Below are positions 45,366 to 55,202 of a stretch of DNA of 64,000 nt, one piece after another. Numbering within the stretch: position 1 is the stretch's first letter; every line of letters starts with the position of its first letter. The stretch covers positions 2,976,001-3,040,000 of the forward strand of contig JAEILZ010000004.1 in assembly GCA_018873225.1 (NCBI GenBank). Direction: 5' to 3'. The notes beneath the pieces are model-generated. The model did not search any database and was not told the DNA's origin. It worked only from the letters and a program-made list of their open reading frames with translations. Made by a program: the position numbers and the translations under genes. The DNA is from [Phialemoniopsis] sp. UDSM-2020 (Eukaryota > Ascomycota > Sordariomycetes > Thyridiales > Thyridiaceae).

Positions 45366-47012
45366 TTAACCCTTGACCTTGAAGATGGACTCGGCCAGGC
45401 GGCCGACGTTCTCGCTGGTGATGCCGGCGACCGAGATGCGGCCGTTGCGGGTGGCGTAGACCGAGTGCTCCTTGGCCAGGGCGTCCATCTGCTCCGGGCT
45501 CAGGCCGGTGTAGGCAAACATGCCGATCTGCGACGTGATGTGGGACCAATCGTGCTTGGAGCCGAGCTTCTCGAGGTTCTCGCGCAGCAGGGCGCGCATG
45601 CGGATGATGCGGTCGGCCATGCCCTTGACCTCGCCGAGCCACTCCTCGTACAGCTCCGGGTCGTTGAGGATGGTCGACGCGAGGCGCGCGCCGTGGATGG
45701 GCGGGTTCGAGTACATGGGGCGCACGAGGATCTTGATCTGGCTGTCGACGCGCTTCTTCTCCTCGGCCGACTCGGTCACGAGGGAGAAGGCGCCGATACG
45801 CTCGCCGTAGAGACCCTGTGCGGAGGGGTTAGTCAAAGACGGCTCTCAGAGAGACACGATTCGGACTACAAAACTTACCATGTTCTTGGCAAAGGACTGG
45901 GCCAGGCAAATCTGGTGGCCCTGCTCAACGAAGTGGCGGACGGCGAAAGCATCCTTGTTGGTGTCGCCGCTGGCGAAGCCCTGGTAGGCCATGTCGAAGA
46001 AGGCAAAGTGGCCCTGGGCCTTGACGGCCTGCTCAATCTCGCGCCACTGCTGCTCGGTGGGGTCGACGCCCGTGGGGTTGTGGGCGCAGGCGTGGAAGAG
46101 GAAGATGCTGCCCTTGGGGGCGGCCTTGATGTCGGCGACCATGCCCTCAAAGTCGAGGCCGATGGTGTCCTTGTTGTAGTAGCGGTAGTTCTGGACGGCG
46201 AGGCCGGCGTCGTCGAAGACGGCCTTGTGGTTGGCCCAGGACGGGGTGGGGATGTAGATGGTCTTGTTGCCCGGGAAGAAGCGCTCGAGGAAGGCGGCGC
46301 CGATGCGCAGGGCGCCCGTGCCGGAGATGGACTGGGTGATGACGAGGTTGTCGAGGGCCTTGGAGCCCTTGCCGTAGGCGAGCTCGGCGGCGGCCTTGGT
46401 GAACTCGGGCACGCCGGTGATGCCGGCGTACTCGTGGTTCATCTTGGCGTCGACGACCTTCTTCTCGGCCTTGAGGACGGAGGGGAGGACGTAGGGCTTG
46501 CCCTGGTCATCGCGGTAGGCACCGACACCTGTGTGGATGGAGGCGATCCCCTGGTCAGTTTACTGGGTCGAGACGTGGACAGCGAGGCGGTATCCGGGAA
46601 ATCGGAGATGTTCGGGATTTGTCTTGCGCAAGGAGACATACCAAGGTTGATCTTCTTCTCGAAGCTGTCGGCCTTGAAAGCCTCGGTGACACCTATTTGA
46701 AGCTGTTAGCGATGGTGGTGGTGGAGATATGGCTTGTGCAAGCTCGAGGGGAGTCATACCCAGAATGGCCTGATATTGAGGGCGCGCGGTTTTAGCAATT
46801 GGCATCGCAGAGGGCAAATCGCATGGGGAAACTTACATCCTGGGGTTCGTTAGCTTGGAATGAATCGTTTACAGATGTTACAAGAGGGTGCATTGACTTA
46901 CAGGAGGACCCTGCTGGACGTTGGCCCAGGTGGAAGCTGGTCGCATAGCCATCTGCAGGGCGGCGACGCGGCGCACGGCCGGGCGAGCTGCTATTCTGAC
47001 AGAGGACAGCAT
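45366..47012 (-). CDS. AAT1: Aspartate aminotransferase, mitochondrial
   Basis: Six exons: 47012-46902, 46839-46837 (3 nt), 46769-46760 (10 nt), 46692-46642, 46528-45879 and 45815-45366. They give 424 residues, the usual length. The first 25 residues form an Arg-rich mitochondrial presequence ([20 protein letters not shown]). The enzyme interconverts aspartate and 2-oxoglutarate with oxaloacetate and glutamate using [16 protein letters not shown] and the PLP lysine in SQSFAKNMGLYGER are intact. The tiny exons are required: they supply the D and AILG of the family sequence QGPPDAILGITEAF. Each is bordered by GT-AG introns with GCTAAC- or GCTAAA-type branch points. Splicing without them breaks the frame or loses these conserved residues. 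Confidence 0.94.
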
Positions 47013-48042
47013 CTTTGTGATGATGATGGATGTGAAAGGGGAGAGAGGAGAAAATGCAACAAGGCTAGATGGGCAAGAGAAGAACTTTTGGTGAAGGGTT
47101 GATGATGGTTATTTCCCTCTTACAGTCGTCAAGAGAGGAGGTCCCGAAAACAATGACACAAATCAGATAAAAATCGGGGTGGGCATGGACGAAGTCGGAG
47201 CATGAGAGGTGTGATGCTGGCTGGCTTAGCTCCAAATGGACCCCCACATTTATCTGTGAGATTGCCCTGTAGAATCAGCTGGAGCTATTATGCAGGGCTC
47301 CCCCCAAACCCCCCAAGCATGTGCCGCCCGCTGCAATTGCGCGAAAAAAAAAAAAAAAAATCCAATCGATTCACTCTGGGGTCCGGATCAACGGACAGCG
47401 AATTGAAGACCCGCTGTCTTTGGGGTCATTGGCGCGCTAATCGCCCCGGAGCATAAGTCTCCAGGGGGCTTGCTCCAGAATGAAGCACGACACCACAGCA
47501 AAACAAGGGCTCCTGATCATCCCGGCGGTCGCCGTAGCGAAACGCCTATTTCGGACCTAAGGACACTTCTTTGACTGTTGGCCACTAGAGACCACGGGGA
47601 CATGGAGAACAGTTCATCACTCGTGTCAAGCTCGAGGTGTCTCTCTTGACCTTCGTGAATGCAAAGCATTCCTCGAAGATATTAACAGAATGATGTCTAC
47701 CCGTCCTCAAACAGTGCACCGGATCGGACTTCCAGGAAGGGAAATACTAACCAGCATCCAAAAAAGAGAAAAAGAGCTAGGGGTAGCTCAGGCCTTGTTT
47801 TCATTACGACACGCACACACAGAGAGCACAAGGAAAACCCCAGCTTTCTGGCAGACGATTCAGGCTAAATGAGCTAGCGGGAGAACACCGGAAATCGGTG
47901 TCTCCACATGTTGAAGCCCCCTAAACAGTCTTACCTTGCCCAAAATGGAAGATTCGCAGAGGGCCAAGATGAACAGAGGAAGCATCCGCGTTAGACTTGA
48001 CTCTGCCGCATCTTCCATCTAGATCTCGCAATCGTGTTCTTA
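47013..48042. other. Intergenic region upstream of aspartate aminotransferase
   Basis: About 1 kb with no supported gene. A 17-nt poly-A run lies at 47344-47360. The first part is the aminotransferase promoter. Beyond about 47500 the sequence looks non-coding. Confidence 0.45.
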
Positions 48043-49068
48043 ATGACTATCGATCGTACGCTAAAGTCGACGCAACCCAGTCTGTCCTGGGCAAAGTCTG
48101 TGGGTAGCAAAGACGAGCCATCCCGGTTTCTATTCTACTGCATCAATACCGCTTGCAACATGACATTCGGCGGGCGGAACCAACAAGTGGGTGTCATCAA
48201 GGTTGATGAATTAGTACAAATCTCTAGAGTACTAATAGACTGAATCATCTATTCATGCTTAGGTAGTGGGATAATCCTATCCACGAGAAAACCGCCCACT
48301 AATCTTTCACCCACTTGACCAGGTCGAGACTCATATCGAAAATTGCAAGGGATGGCATGAGAATCGCAAGTTTAAATGCTCCAACTGCCGATTCTACTTC
48401 AAGACCAAGGAGTCTCTAGATGCCCACATTCGACAAGTTCATTCCTGGGAGCCACAACGCTGAACGGAACCAGACTGCGAGAAGACCACCATATTCCAGA
48501 CAGAGGCCAACCTAAGGAAGCACATCGAGGTAGCCCATCGTGGTTTCGCCCAGACATGTCCTATTCCCGGTTGCGATAGCCGTGATATTCTCACTTCTGT
48601 TACTGAGCTTACAGCCCATCTTCGAACTGTCCATCCCTTCCTCCGGGAGACTGAGATCCAGTCTTACCTACTAGATGTGAGCTTTGATGGCCAGAACCGT
48701 TCAAATATCCTCCCTGGAAGCCACAGCGATGCTCAGTCCCGAAATGCACCAACAAGACAGTCTGGAGCGAGCTCAACAAATACCGTGATCATGTCAGAAA
48801 GGGCCATCCCAAGCAGTACAAGGATTTCGCTAATTATATCGTTGACAACGCTCCGGATCTCAAGCCTACCGAGGCGAAGAGGAACACCAAGAACGAATGG
48901 GATCATAGCGGCTTCAAGCCTCAAGGTTGTCCCGTTCAAGACTGTAAGAGCACCAAGGTCTTCCAGACGCCCCGAGAGCTGGCTGTTCACGGGAAGGCAG
49001 CCCACAAGATGACTGCAGGAGATATGTACGAGATTGCTATGGGTTGTGTCAAGAAGGGGTCGAAGTGA
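48043..49068 (+). pseudogene. C2H2 zinc-finger protein relic
   Basis: Zinc-finger segments recur through this stretch. They include FKCSNCRFYFKTKESLDAHI at 48371, TCPIPGCDSRDILTSVTELT at 48554, RCSVPKCTNKTVWSELNKYR at 48727, and a last CPVQDCKSTKVFQTPRELAV with a terminal frame ending at 49068. The gene is broken. An in-frame TGA at 48461-48463 falls where the repeat pattern predicts a Cys codon. The reading frame also changes between about 48660 and 48727. A 50-nt GTGAGC...CACAG intron at 48677-48726 could explain the frame change, but not the TGA. Upstream, 48043-48240 keeps a further finger-like CINTACNMTF stretch that then runs into stops. It was probably a nuclear nucleic-acid-binding protein. 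Alternative: an active gene with exons that I failed to resolve. Confidence 0.55.
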
Positions 49069-50009
49069 TCTCGCTTAGAGAAGTTGAGCCTGATAGCTTC
49101 CATGTTTGGGCGTTCTGAGTGCTCATTTACCTGATCTGACGGCCGGGATCTTGCTAAAAGTGTGGTACATACATAGATGAGGGGGGTAATGGTTACCAGA
49201 TGGGCTCTGATGTATGAGATATGTAGCTAGTTGCCAATCATTCTTACAGCTGTCGCTCACTCAAATGCCTTGTCTCGATTGTCACTCTGCAAAAGGAGAT
49301 CGCGCGGAGAATAAGCGCATTGTCTGCAGACCAACGTGCATGACGTACATGCCATACCAGTCATTCCTAGGTCCCGTGATGAGTCTGTAAAGGGCTCATA
49401 TTGGGCGTTTTGAAGACCCATCCTGCATCGGTTGGAGTCTAGCTGTGAAACTTCTTCTTTTTAACACTCATCCATACTGGCTTGGTATTGTGGGTATATG
49501 CAAATGTACATCTAGACTGTATTCATGTTGGAAGAAAAAGCCAAAGGCTAGAGTGCACCGAACTTCATAGATGTATCTTGCGCCTTTAAGGTACTCTTCA
49601 AATGAAACCTTTGAATCTTCCTGACTTTAATTGGTGTCTGCAAATCTAAGAATTGTTAAGTTGAGTACCGAGGCGTATTCTTCTATTTGTCAGAGATTGG
49701 GGTCTTCAAATGAGTTAAACCCATTATGGGTGTTGAATCTGGTTATACCGGTTACACGGGAACACCCACGGCCGCCGAGACACGGCTCTCGATCATTTGA
49801 AGATAGCTCTATTCCATAGGACGGCAGCGCTGTCCACCCCTGATCCAAAAGATGTGTTTGAGTCAGCTTACGCACTGCGGCGGCTGGTCTACGTGAATGT
49901 CCCAAATTTGACCGGCAGTCTTTTCTTGCATTGCAAAGGCGGAACGACAGACCCCAATACTACACAGACATTATTTGAACATTGCTAGCAATGACTCTGT
50001 CATTCCGGT
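49069..50009. other. Gene-free AT-rich stretch
   Basis: I see no domain-bearing frame in these 940 bases. The few open frames are short and carry no motif. Confidence 0.4.
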
Positions 50010-50640
50010 CTGGAGCTCGAGCTTCGGTGACTGGCTACCCGAGTATGTCCGGATCACGAACACAGCCACAGTGGCCAAGTCCCAGACGATGGTCTTGTAA
50101 ATCTCGTCCTATGAGATCCTTCTGCGAAAAGACATACTGGCTATGCAGAGCAGAGCGAAATTACAATATGTTCCGTCGCGGAGGGAACTTGGGCCGGCGT
50201 CGCGCTCGGGGGTCTGATGCTCAACGTCTCGAGTGTTGGCACGCTTATCAGCCAAAAGACACGGCCGGGCTGCTCCCGTCGGGCCTCATCGGCATGTCGA
50301 GCCAGCACCCGGACGTGGGCCTGGCTGATCCGGCGCCTCAAGCCCACGGGCCCGCACAACGCGTCGACCTTCCTGGGTGCCGCCCGGGTGTTGGGCGTAC
50401 AGGCCGTGGTGCTCTTCGGGACTAAAATATCTACAACTGCTTTGTGGGCGGCAAGGAGGACCTGGCGGCGCCCGTCATGAAGGCCATGCTCGACACGGAC
50501 GGCGTGATGGGGTACCACGGCACGCCGACTATGCCGGTCTTCATCTATAAGGCCATCCGCGATAAGCTATCGGACATCAGGGAGATGGACGAGCTCCTAG
50601 GCGCGGGACTGACGATGGTCTTGTTCTAGCATCGCAGGCG
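50010..50640 (+). pseudogene. Secretory lipase (LIP family) relic
   Basis: Fragments in different frames line up in order with fungal secretory lipases of the Candida LIP type. They are TGPHNASTFLGAARVLGVQ near 50343, then FVGGKEDLAAPVMKAMLD near 50440, and GVMGYHGTPTMPVFIYKAIR from about 50503, running to REMDELLGAG. The last corresponds to the family block in front of the catalytic acid. Shifts between frames occur at about 50280-50330 and 50425-50440. No start, signal peptide or catalytic GxSxG serine region can be read continuously, so the gene is inactivated. It lies in the gene-poor block with other relics. Decay by point mutation and small indels is the simplest explanation. Confidence 0.55.
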
Positions 50641-50920
50641 AACCCATTCTTTGTCTTGGTGATGTTCATGGAGCGTTGTTCTTGAGTCAGTCTCTCTGGG
50701 GTAATTCTGCACCAGCCAGTGTACTTCTCTTCCGGGACAACCTTGACGCCGTTTGGCTTCGTAGATTTTCATCTCGACGTCAGTACTGTAGACCATGGTC
50801 TCATTGGGGCTGATGCTCTTCTTGAGGAGTTTGCCGTATTGGTACGAAGCAACCACCGACGAGCTTCCGGGTACAGGGGATACTGGTGTAATCGCCGACG
50901 AGGAAGCTCTCCTCAACGGC

Positions 50921-50999
50921 GTCCTTCTCGATGTTGGCGTCCTTCTCGATGCTGGCGTCCTTCTCGATGTTGGCGTCCTTCTCGGTGTCGGCGTCCTTG
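50921..50999. repeat. 18-nt tandem repeat, about 4.4 copies
   Basis: Units of GTCCTTCTCGATGTTGGC begin at 50921, 50939, 50957 and 50975, with a partial fifth copy. Copy 2 has one change and copy 4 has three. The unit length is a multiple of three, so any frame gives a hexapeptide repeat: ANIEKD on the minus strand. The surrounding frames carry no recognised domain, so coding is not shown. Confidence 0.8.
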
Positions 51000-53900
51000 A
51001 GCACCTGGGCAAAGAGGCAACCGGGTCGAAGGTGCTCTCGAAGGCAGTGCTGTTCTGCTCCTGGAGATGAGCGCGGCTGATCTGCGTGTTGAAGGTCTCG
51101 CTGTCGAGGCCCGAGCCGACATATGATAGCTTAAGCACCGCTGGGGGGTATGCTCGATACGCTCGGACGCAGTCCGGAGACGACGGAGGGCATGATGTGC
51201 TTCTTGCAGTGATTCAGAAGGTTGGTGTCGAATAAGACATATACCTGCTAATCTCATATTCGGTAGAGTCTAGAGGTTGTCAAATGGACGAATTCAATGT
51301 TCCTCCGAGACCCTTGGCCACGCAAATGAGAGTGCTCGTCATTAATCAGAGGTGTGCGCAAAAGGGTTGAACGAGGGTCGGGCTACATGGGAAAATTCCA
51401 AACTTTTGCACACAAATTGGGGCTTTTCTTGCAAGATCCACCAACTCGCAGGGGTAGGCCTTGATATTGGCCAATTCTCGCAACGGCCAACTTAGAATTT
51501 TTCAAGCTACAGTATGAGACGTCAGCAAAATGGCTTTAGGCATCACTGCAAAAGGGGGGAACAGATTTTTAAAACCAATGAGAGCAATATTCACAGCAGT
51601 ATGAGACCTCAAAGAGATTATATGTTCTATAGCTACATAGTGAGTCAAAATTAAGCTGGCAGCTTGTACAACAGATGAGCACAAACTGAGTTAATCAACG
51701 CGCAACCTAGTAACACTTAGAGAAGAAAGTGTCGATGCTTGATGCTATTTATCATGGACAAGATTATCAAGGATGCAACCACGCCTGTGGAGAGAGATGT
51801 GGCTACAATTCCGAAGAATGGCCCAGCGCAGCCCAGAGTGTTAATCATAAAATAGCTTCTGTGATGAAAAATGAGACTTAGACCTGAAATCTGAGATGAT
51901 TCAGATCAATCGGCTTGCCTCTGGGTAAGAGAAAAATGTAGATGTGAGATGCAAAGGTGAAACACAGATGAGCTAGTTTGCACCTGCACTAATGCCATGA
52001 GGGGGTTACTTTGATATTAGTATGGATTATAGAACGATGCAATGTATCTAATCTTAAGCGCAGGATTACTACATGGAATGGGGTCCGTTTGAAGGGTAAG
52101 CTCAGTGAAGATTATGGACCCTTGAGCTTTTCTTTTACAGCCAAGTATGATTGTAAGAGCCTGCTGGTAATTTGAAGATACCCCTTTCTTTCCTATAATT
52201 CGAAGAAAGTAAGGACTAGCAATTCGAGCCGTTTGAAGATACCTCATTTGAGCCTAAACTCTAGATAATCCAATGTAGATACTATCTAAACATACTCTTT
52301 TATAAAAGGATAAAGGGTGTACTGCATTGAGTGCCTGATGGAGGAGTATCAGCATCGCTTTTGGATATCCGTGTCTTCAAACCAGCGGGTCCAAGACTGG
52401 GCACATACACAATCCGCCCAGTCCATATGGATACTCAGGTCGATCGACCAGAGGATATCCGTGAGGCTGGTGAGGAACACGTTGTTCATTGTCACACAAT
52501 GCTAGCTGTGGTGTATGATTTAGCTGGATAGACGCCCACTCAGTCTATCACGAGATCTTACAACAGCTTCAACCCACAGACACCCACGCTCAGGCACTGC
52601 GCTTCAGTCCCGCAGTCTTAAGAGGTACGTGTCATTAAGATCTCAGATAACGCACATGGCCCTAGTACATTATATAAATAACATTTGAGCTCAGCTTTCA
52701 CGATGGAGGGTTGGTGAACGAGGCCGGCCTGTTTCCCGTCAGAATCTGGCCCTGGCTTTTCGCTGCCGACGCTACTTACATGTCCAAATCTATCATGATG
52801 AACAGGTATGTCCGCTCAGCGTCTCGTTAAGTCCAATAGCTGGTGGCTTCGAGTCTTCTAGGAGCAAAGATCAGGACCGATCAAGGCAATGCACGGCCGG
52901 CTACATAGTACCAGCTTTGGACTGAGCCATGCCGCGAGTGTGTACACTTCCTTTTCAAGACACTATCGATTGAGAAGACACGACCAACACTTTACCCGTG
53001 TTCAAAACACTATGATGGTATTTGGTATTGGAACACTGTCACAATGAGACGACGTTCCCCTCCCCAGTAGCTTGGGAGCCCTGAACATTGACCCTGACTT
53101 ATGGAGGAACATAGCCCTGGTACGGCGAATGAAAACTGATCTTCTGCAAGGTCCTCCACGCTCATGCCAGTGAACTCGAAGGGAATAACATCAATGCATG
53201 AGCTGGGTCACAGGAAAGGGGTTTAACAATTGCCAATCGACGCAGTAAAGGTTCCAATCCTCTCTGGGTGCTGAAGATGTGATCCGGGCGTGAAAGACAG
53301 CCTTATGTATACATCATGACCAGGGACGCTGTCCACTCATCTCGGGGGACTGGCAGGAAGCGCACTTCGGAAAAGAGCAGGCAGAAGTAGCACAGGCGGA
53401 GCGACAGCATCGTGTTTTACTTAAGTGGATTTGGATATGTTAAACATATACGTGACACGGAGAGTTGTGCAAACATGGGCTAGCCTTGGTCGGTCAGATC
53501 TCTCGTCCCACTCTAGCATGCTCAACCAAGCTTGATTTATGCACACTTCGGAGGAGGTGTACTTCAGGAATCAAAAAGCTATACCAATAGACTTGAAAAC
53601 AAAGAAAAAGAAGGAGAAAAAGAGAAAAAGAGAAAAAGAGAAAAAGAGAAAAAGAGAAAAAGAGAAAAAGAGAAAAAGAGAAAAAGAGAAAAAGAGAAAA
53701 AGAGAAAAAGAGAAAAAAAGGAAAAGAAAAAAAAAAAGAGTCGGTGAATCCGCTGCTTGTCATCACACTGCGTCCAGAACTTAAGAGTCCCGTATCATTG
53801 AAGGTAGCTTCAAATGACGTGTATCCTTAAGCCAACCTATGCAATCGCCTCTAATAGGATACAGTAAGAAGTACATCAACTAAGCACAGTATTATAAGCA

Positions 53901-54018
53901 ACTTATCACATTGATCCCAGTGCAGGAAAGGTGGCTTCTCAGTGTACTACGATGGAGCCAAACAGGCGCCTACCAGAATCTAACCACTGAAGAGGTTCAA
54001 GTCGGAACAAAGTCCTCC
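51000..54018. other. Gene-poor block with microsatellite
   Basis: Three kilobases without a gene that I can support. Frames are short and stop-rich, and much of 51480-52300 is AT-rich. A short plus-strand stretch near 52730-52805 vaguely recalls retroelement integrase sequence but is too brief to call. Confidence 0.4.
53614..53717. repeat. Octamer microsatellite (GAGAAAAA)n, about 13 copies
   Basis: A pure-purine run with unit GAGAAAAA repeats almost perfectly from 53614 to 53717 and degenerates into A/G-rich sequence up to about 53738. Open frames across it merely translate the repeat (an 8-residue Lys/Glu/Arg cycle) and are not genes. Confidence 0.9.
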
Positions 54019-54551
54019 ATGGAGCCCAGCAACTCTGCCCAGCAGCAATACATCTCGAGAAACAGCCCACATTACGCTGCGTTGCGGGATGCTCTCAAGA
54101 CGGATGAGGGCCCAGACGCTTTCCATTTCATCGGAGCCCTTCTTGCCGCCCGAACGAAGTCAAGGACGAGTTCACTGCCAGTGCCCGCAACATATGGCAG
54201 ACTTGGGCCAAGGACCATCCGGCGGAGGCAGATAAGCTTCGAGCTGTCGCTTGCCGCATGCGCACAGAGAACGGCAAGCGGTTTGGGGTTCGATTCGACC
54301 CAAAGAACAAACCCCAGTCGTTCTTCGTCATTTGTCCTTCTACGAAGAATGAGTTGAAGAAGTGGAAGCCCCTGCTTCCAGAGAGGCGTGTTCTGCCAGA
54401 ACCGCTGTACAAGAAGTCCAAGACCGCAAAGTCCCAGCCCACGAAGCCCAAGACGGAGTCCGAGATCACCAACTCTAGGGCAAAGAGCGACAACAAGGAC
54501 GTTCCAGACAATCTCGACCTAGAGCTGAGCACCCGCAAGATCACAGCATAG
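54019..54551 (+). pseudogene. Frameshifted hypothetical gene
   Basis: From ATG 54019 the frame reads NSAQQQYISRNSPHYAALRD and DAFHFIGALLAA. At about 54140-54150 the sensible reading moves to another frame, EVKDEFTASARNIWQTWAKD, which continues through KRFGVRFDPKNKPQSFFV to a basic C-terminus and stops at 54551. A single extra base near 54148 explains the change. No splice signals fit. The second half has protein-like composition and a Lys/Ser/Thr-rich tail. I recognise no family. It is either a decayed small gene or a gene with a sequencing error. Confidence 0.4.
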
Positions 54552-55202
54552 TCTTCTCCTCCTACAGCTTACTGACACCTTGCTTAAGAGCTTCAAGCCG
54601 TTCAAGTTGGCCATCGGCCCCGGCTATGCTGGCTACGGCCACAAGTCGGATCTCCGGTCTTTCCGTATGACGAAGGGGGAGCGGCTGGAGACCATCAAGA
54701 ACTGTACAACTTGGCCATAGCGTCGCGCGTGCCACCTTTTCTAAATCAACATCCTTTTCCAACTCTTCAACGCACAACTATGGTTTTGCAACACCGCTCC
54801 GATCCCTAGTGTTTGACACCCAGTCTGTACTCCGACTTCGGCTCCACTCGCTTTCAGGTACTCCCAATTACAGTCGCTACCGACACGGAACCGAGATGGT
54901 GAGGCTGAAGCCAGCGAAACGATCACGTGGTTGAAAAGTCGGTGAAACGAACCTCATCGCGAGCCTATCACTTCACGTTGCGACACTAGTCGGTTACTCA
55001 AGGTGGTCATATGCTCAAGTGGATCCCAGTCCTGTGGATATGTGAAGTCATTAATCCTCAGTCTCCAGTAGAACCCCCTTTAAAAACCAGTCCCACGGTT
55101 TTGCGACATGGATGGTGACCCTTCTTAAACCCGTCTTTACATGAACATCGTCACGTCATTTCTAGACTTCTGCGATATCACGCAGTCAAAGCTGGCAACA
55201 TC
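54552..55202. promoter_or_regulatory. Region upstream of the acyltransferase
   Basis: About 650 bases without a supported gene. The final part is the acyltransferase promoter. Confidence 0.4.

Noticed and set aside
45465..46700. 411-codon open frame on the plus strand
   Set aside because: It is antisense to aspartate aminotransferase exons and introns; low-complexity Gly/Leu/Val product with no domain.
52725..52805. Possible copia-type integrase fragment on the plus strand
   Set aside because: Only about 25 residues with vague similarity and no flanking terminal repeats or further motifs.
53532..53784. Lys/Glu-rich open frames on both strands
   Set aside because: They translate the GAGAAAAA microsatellite and have no flanking coding sequence.
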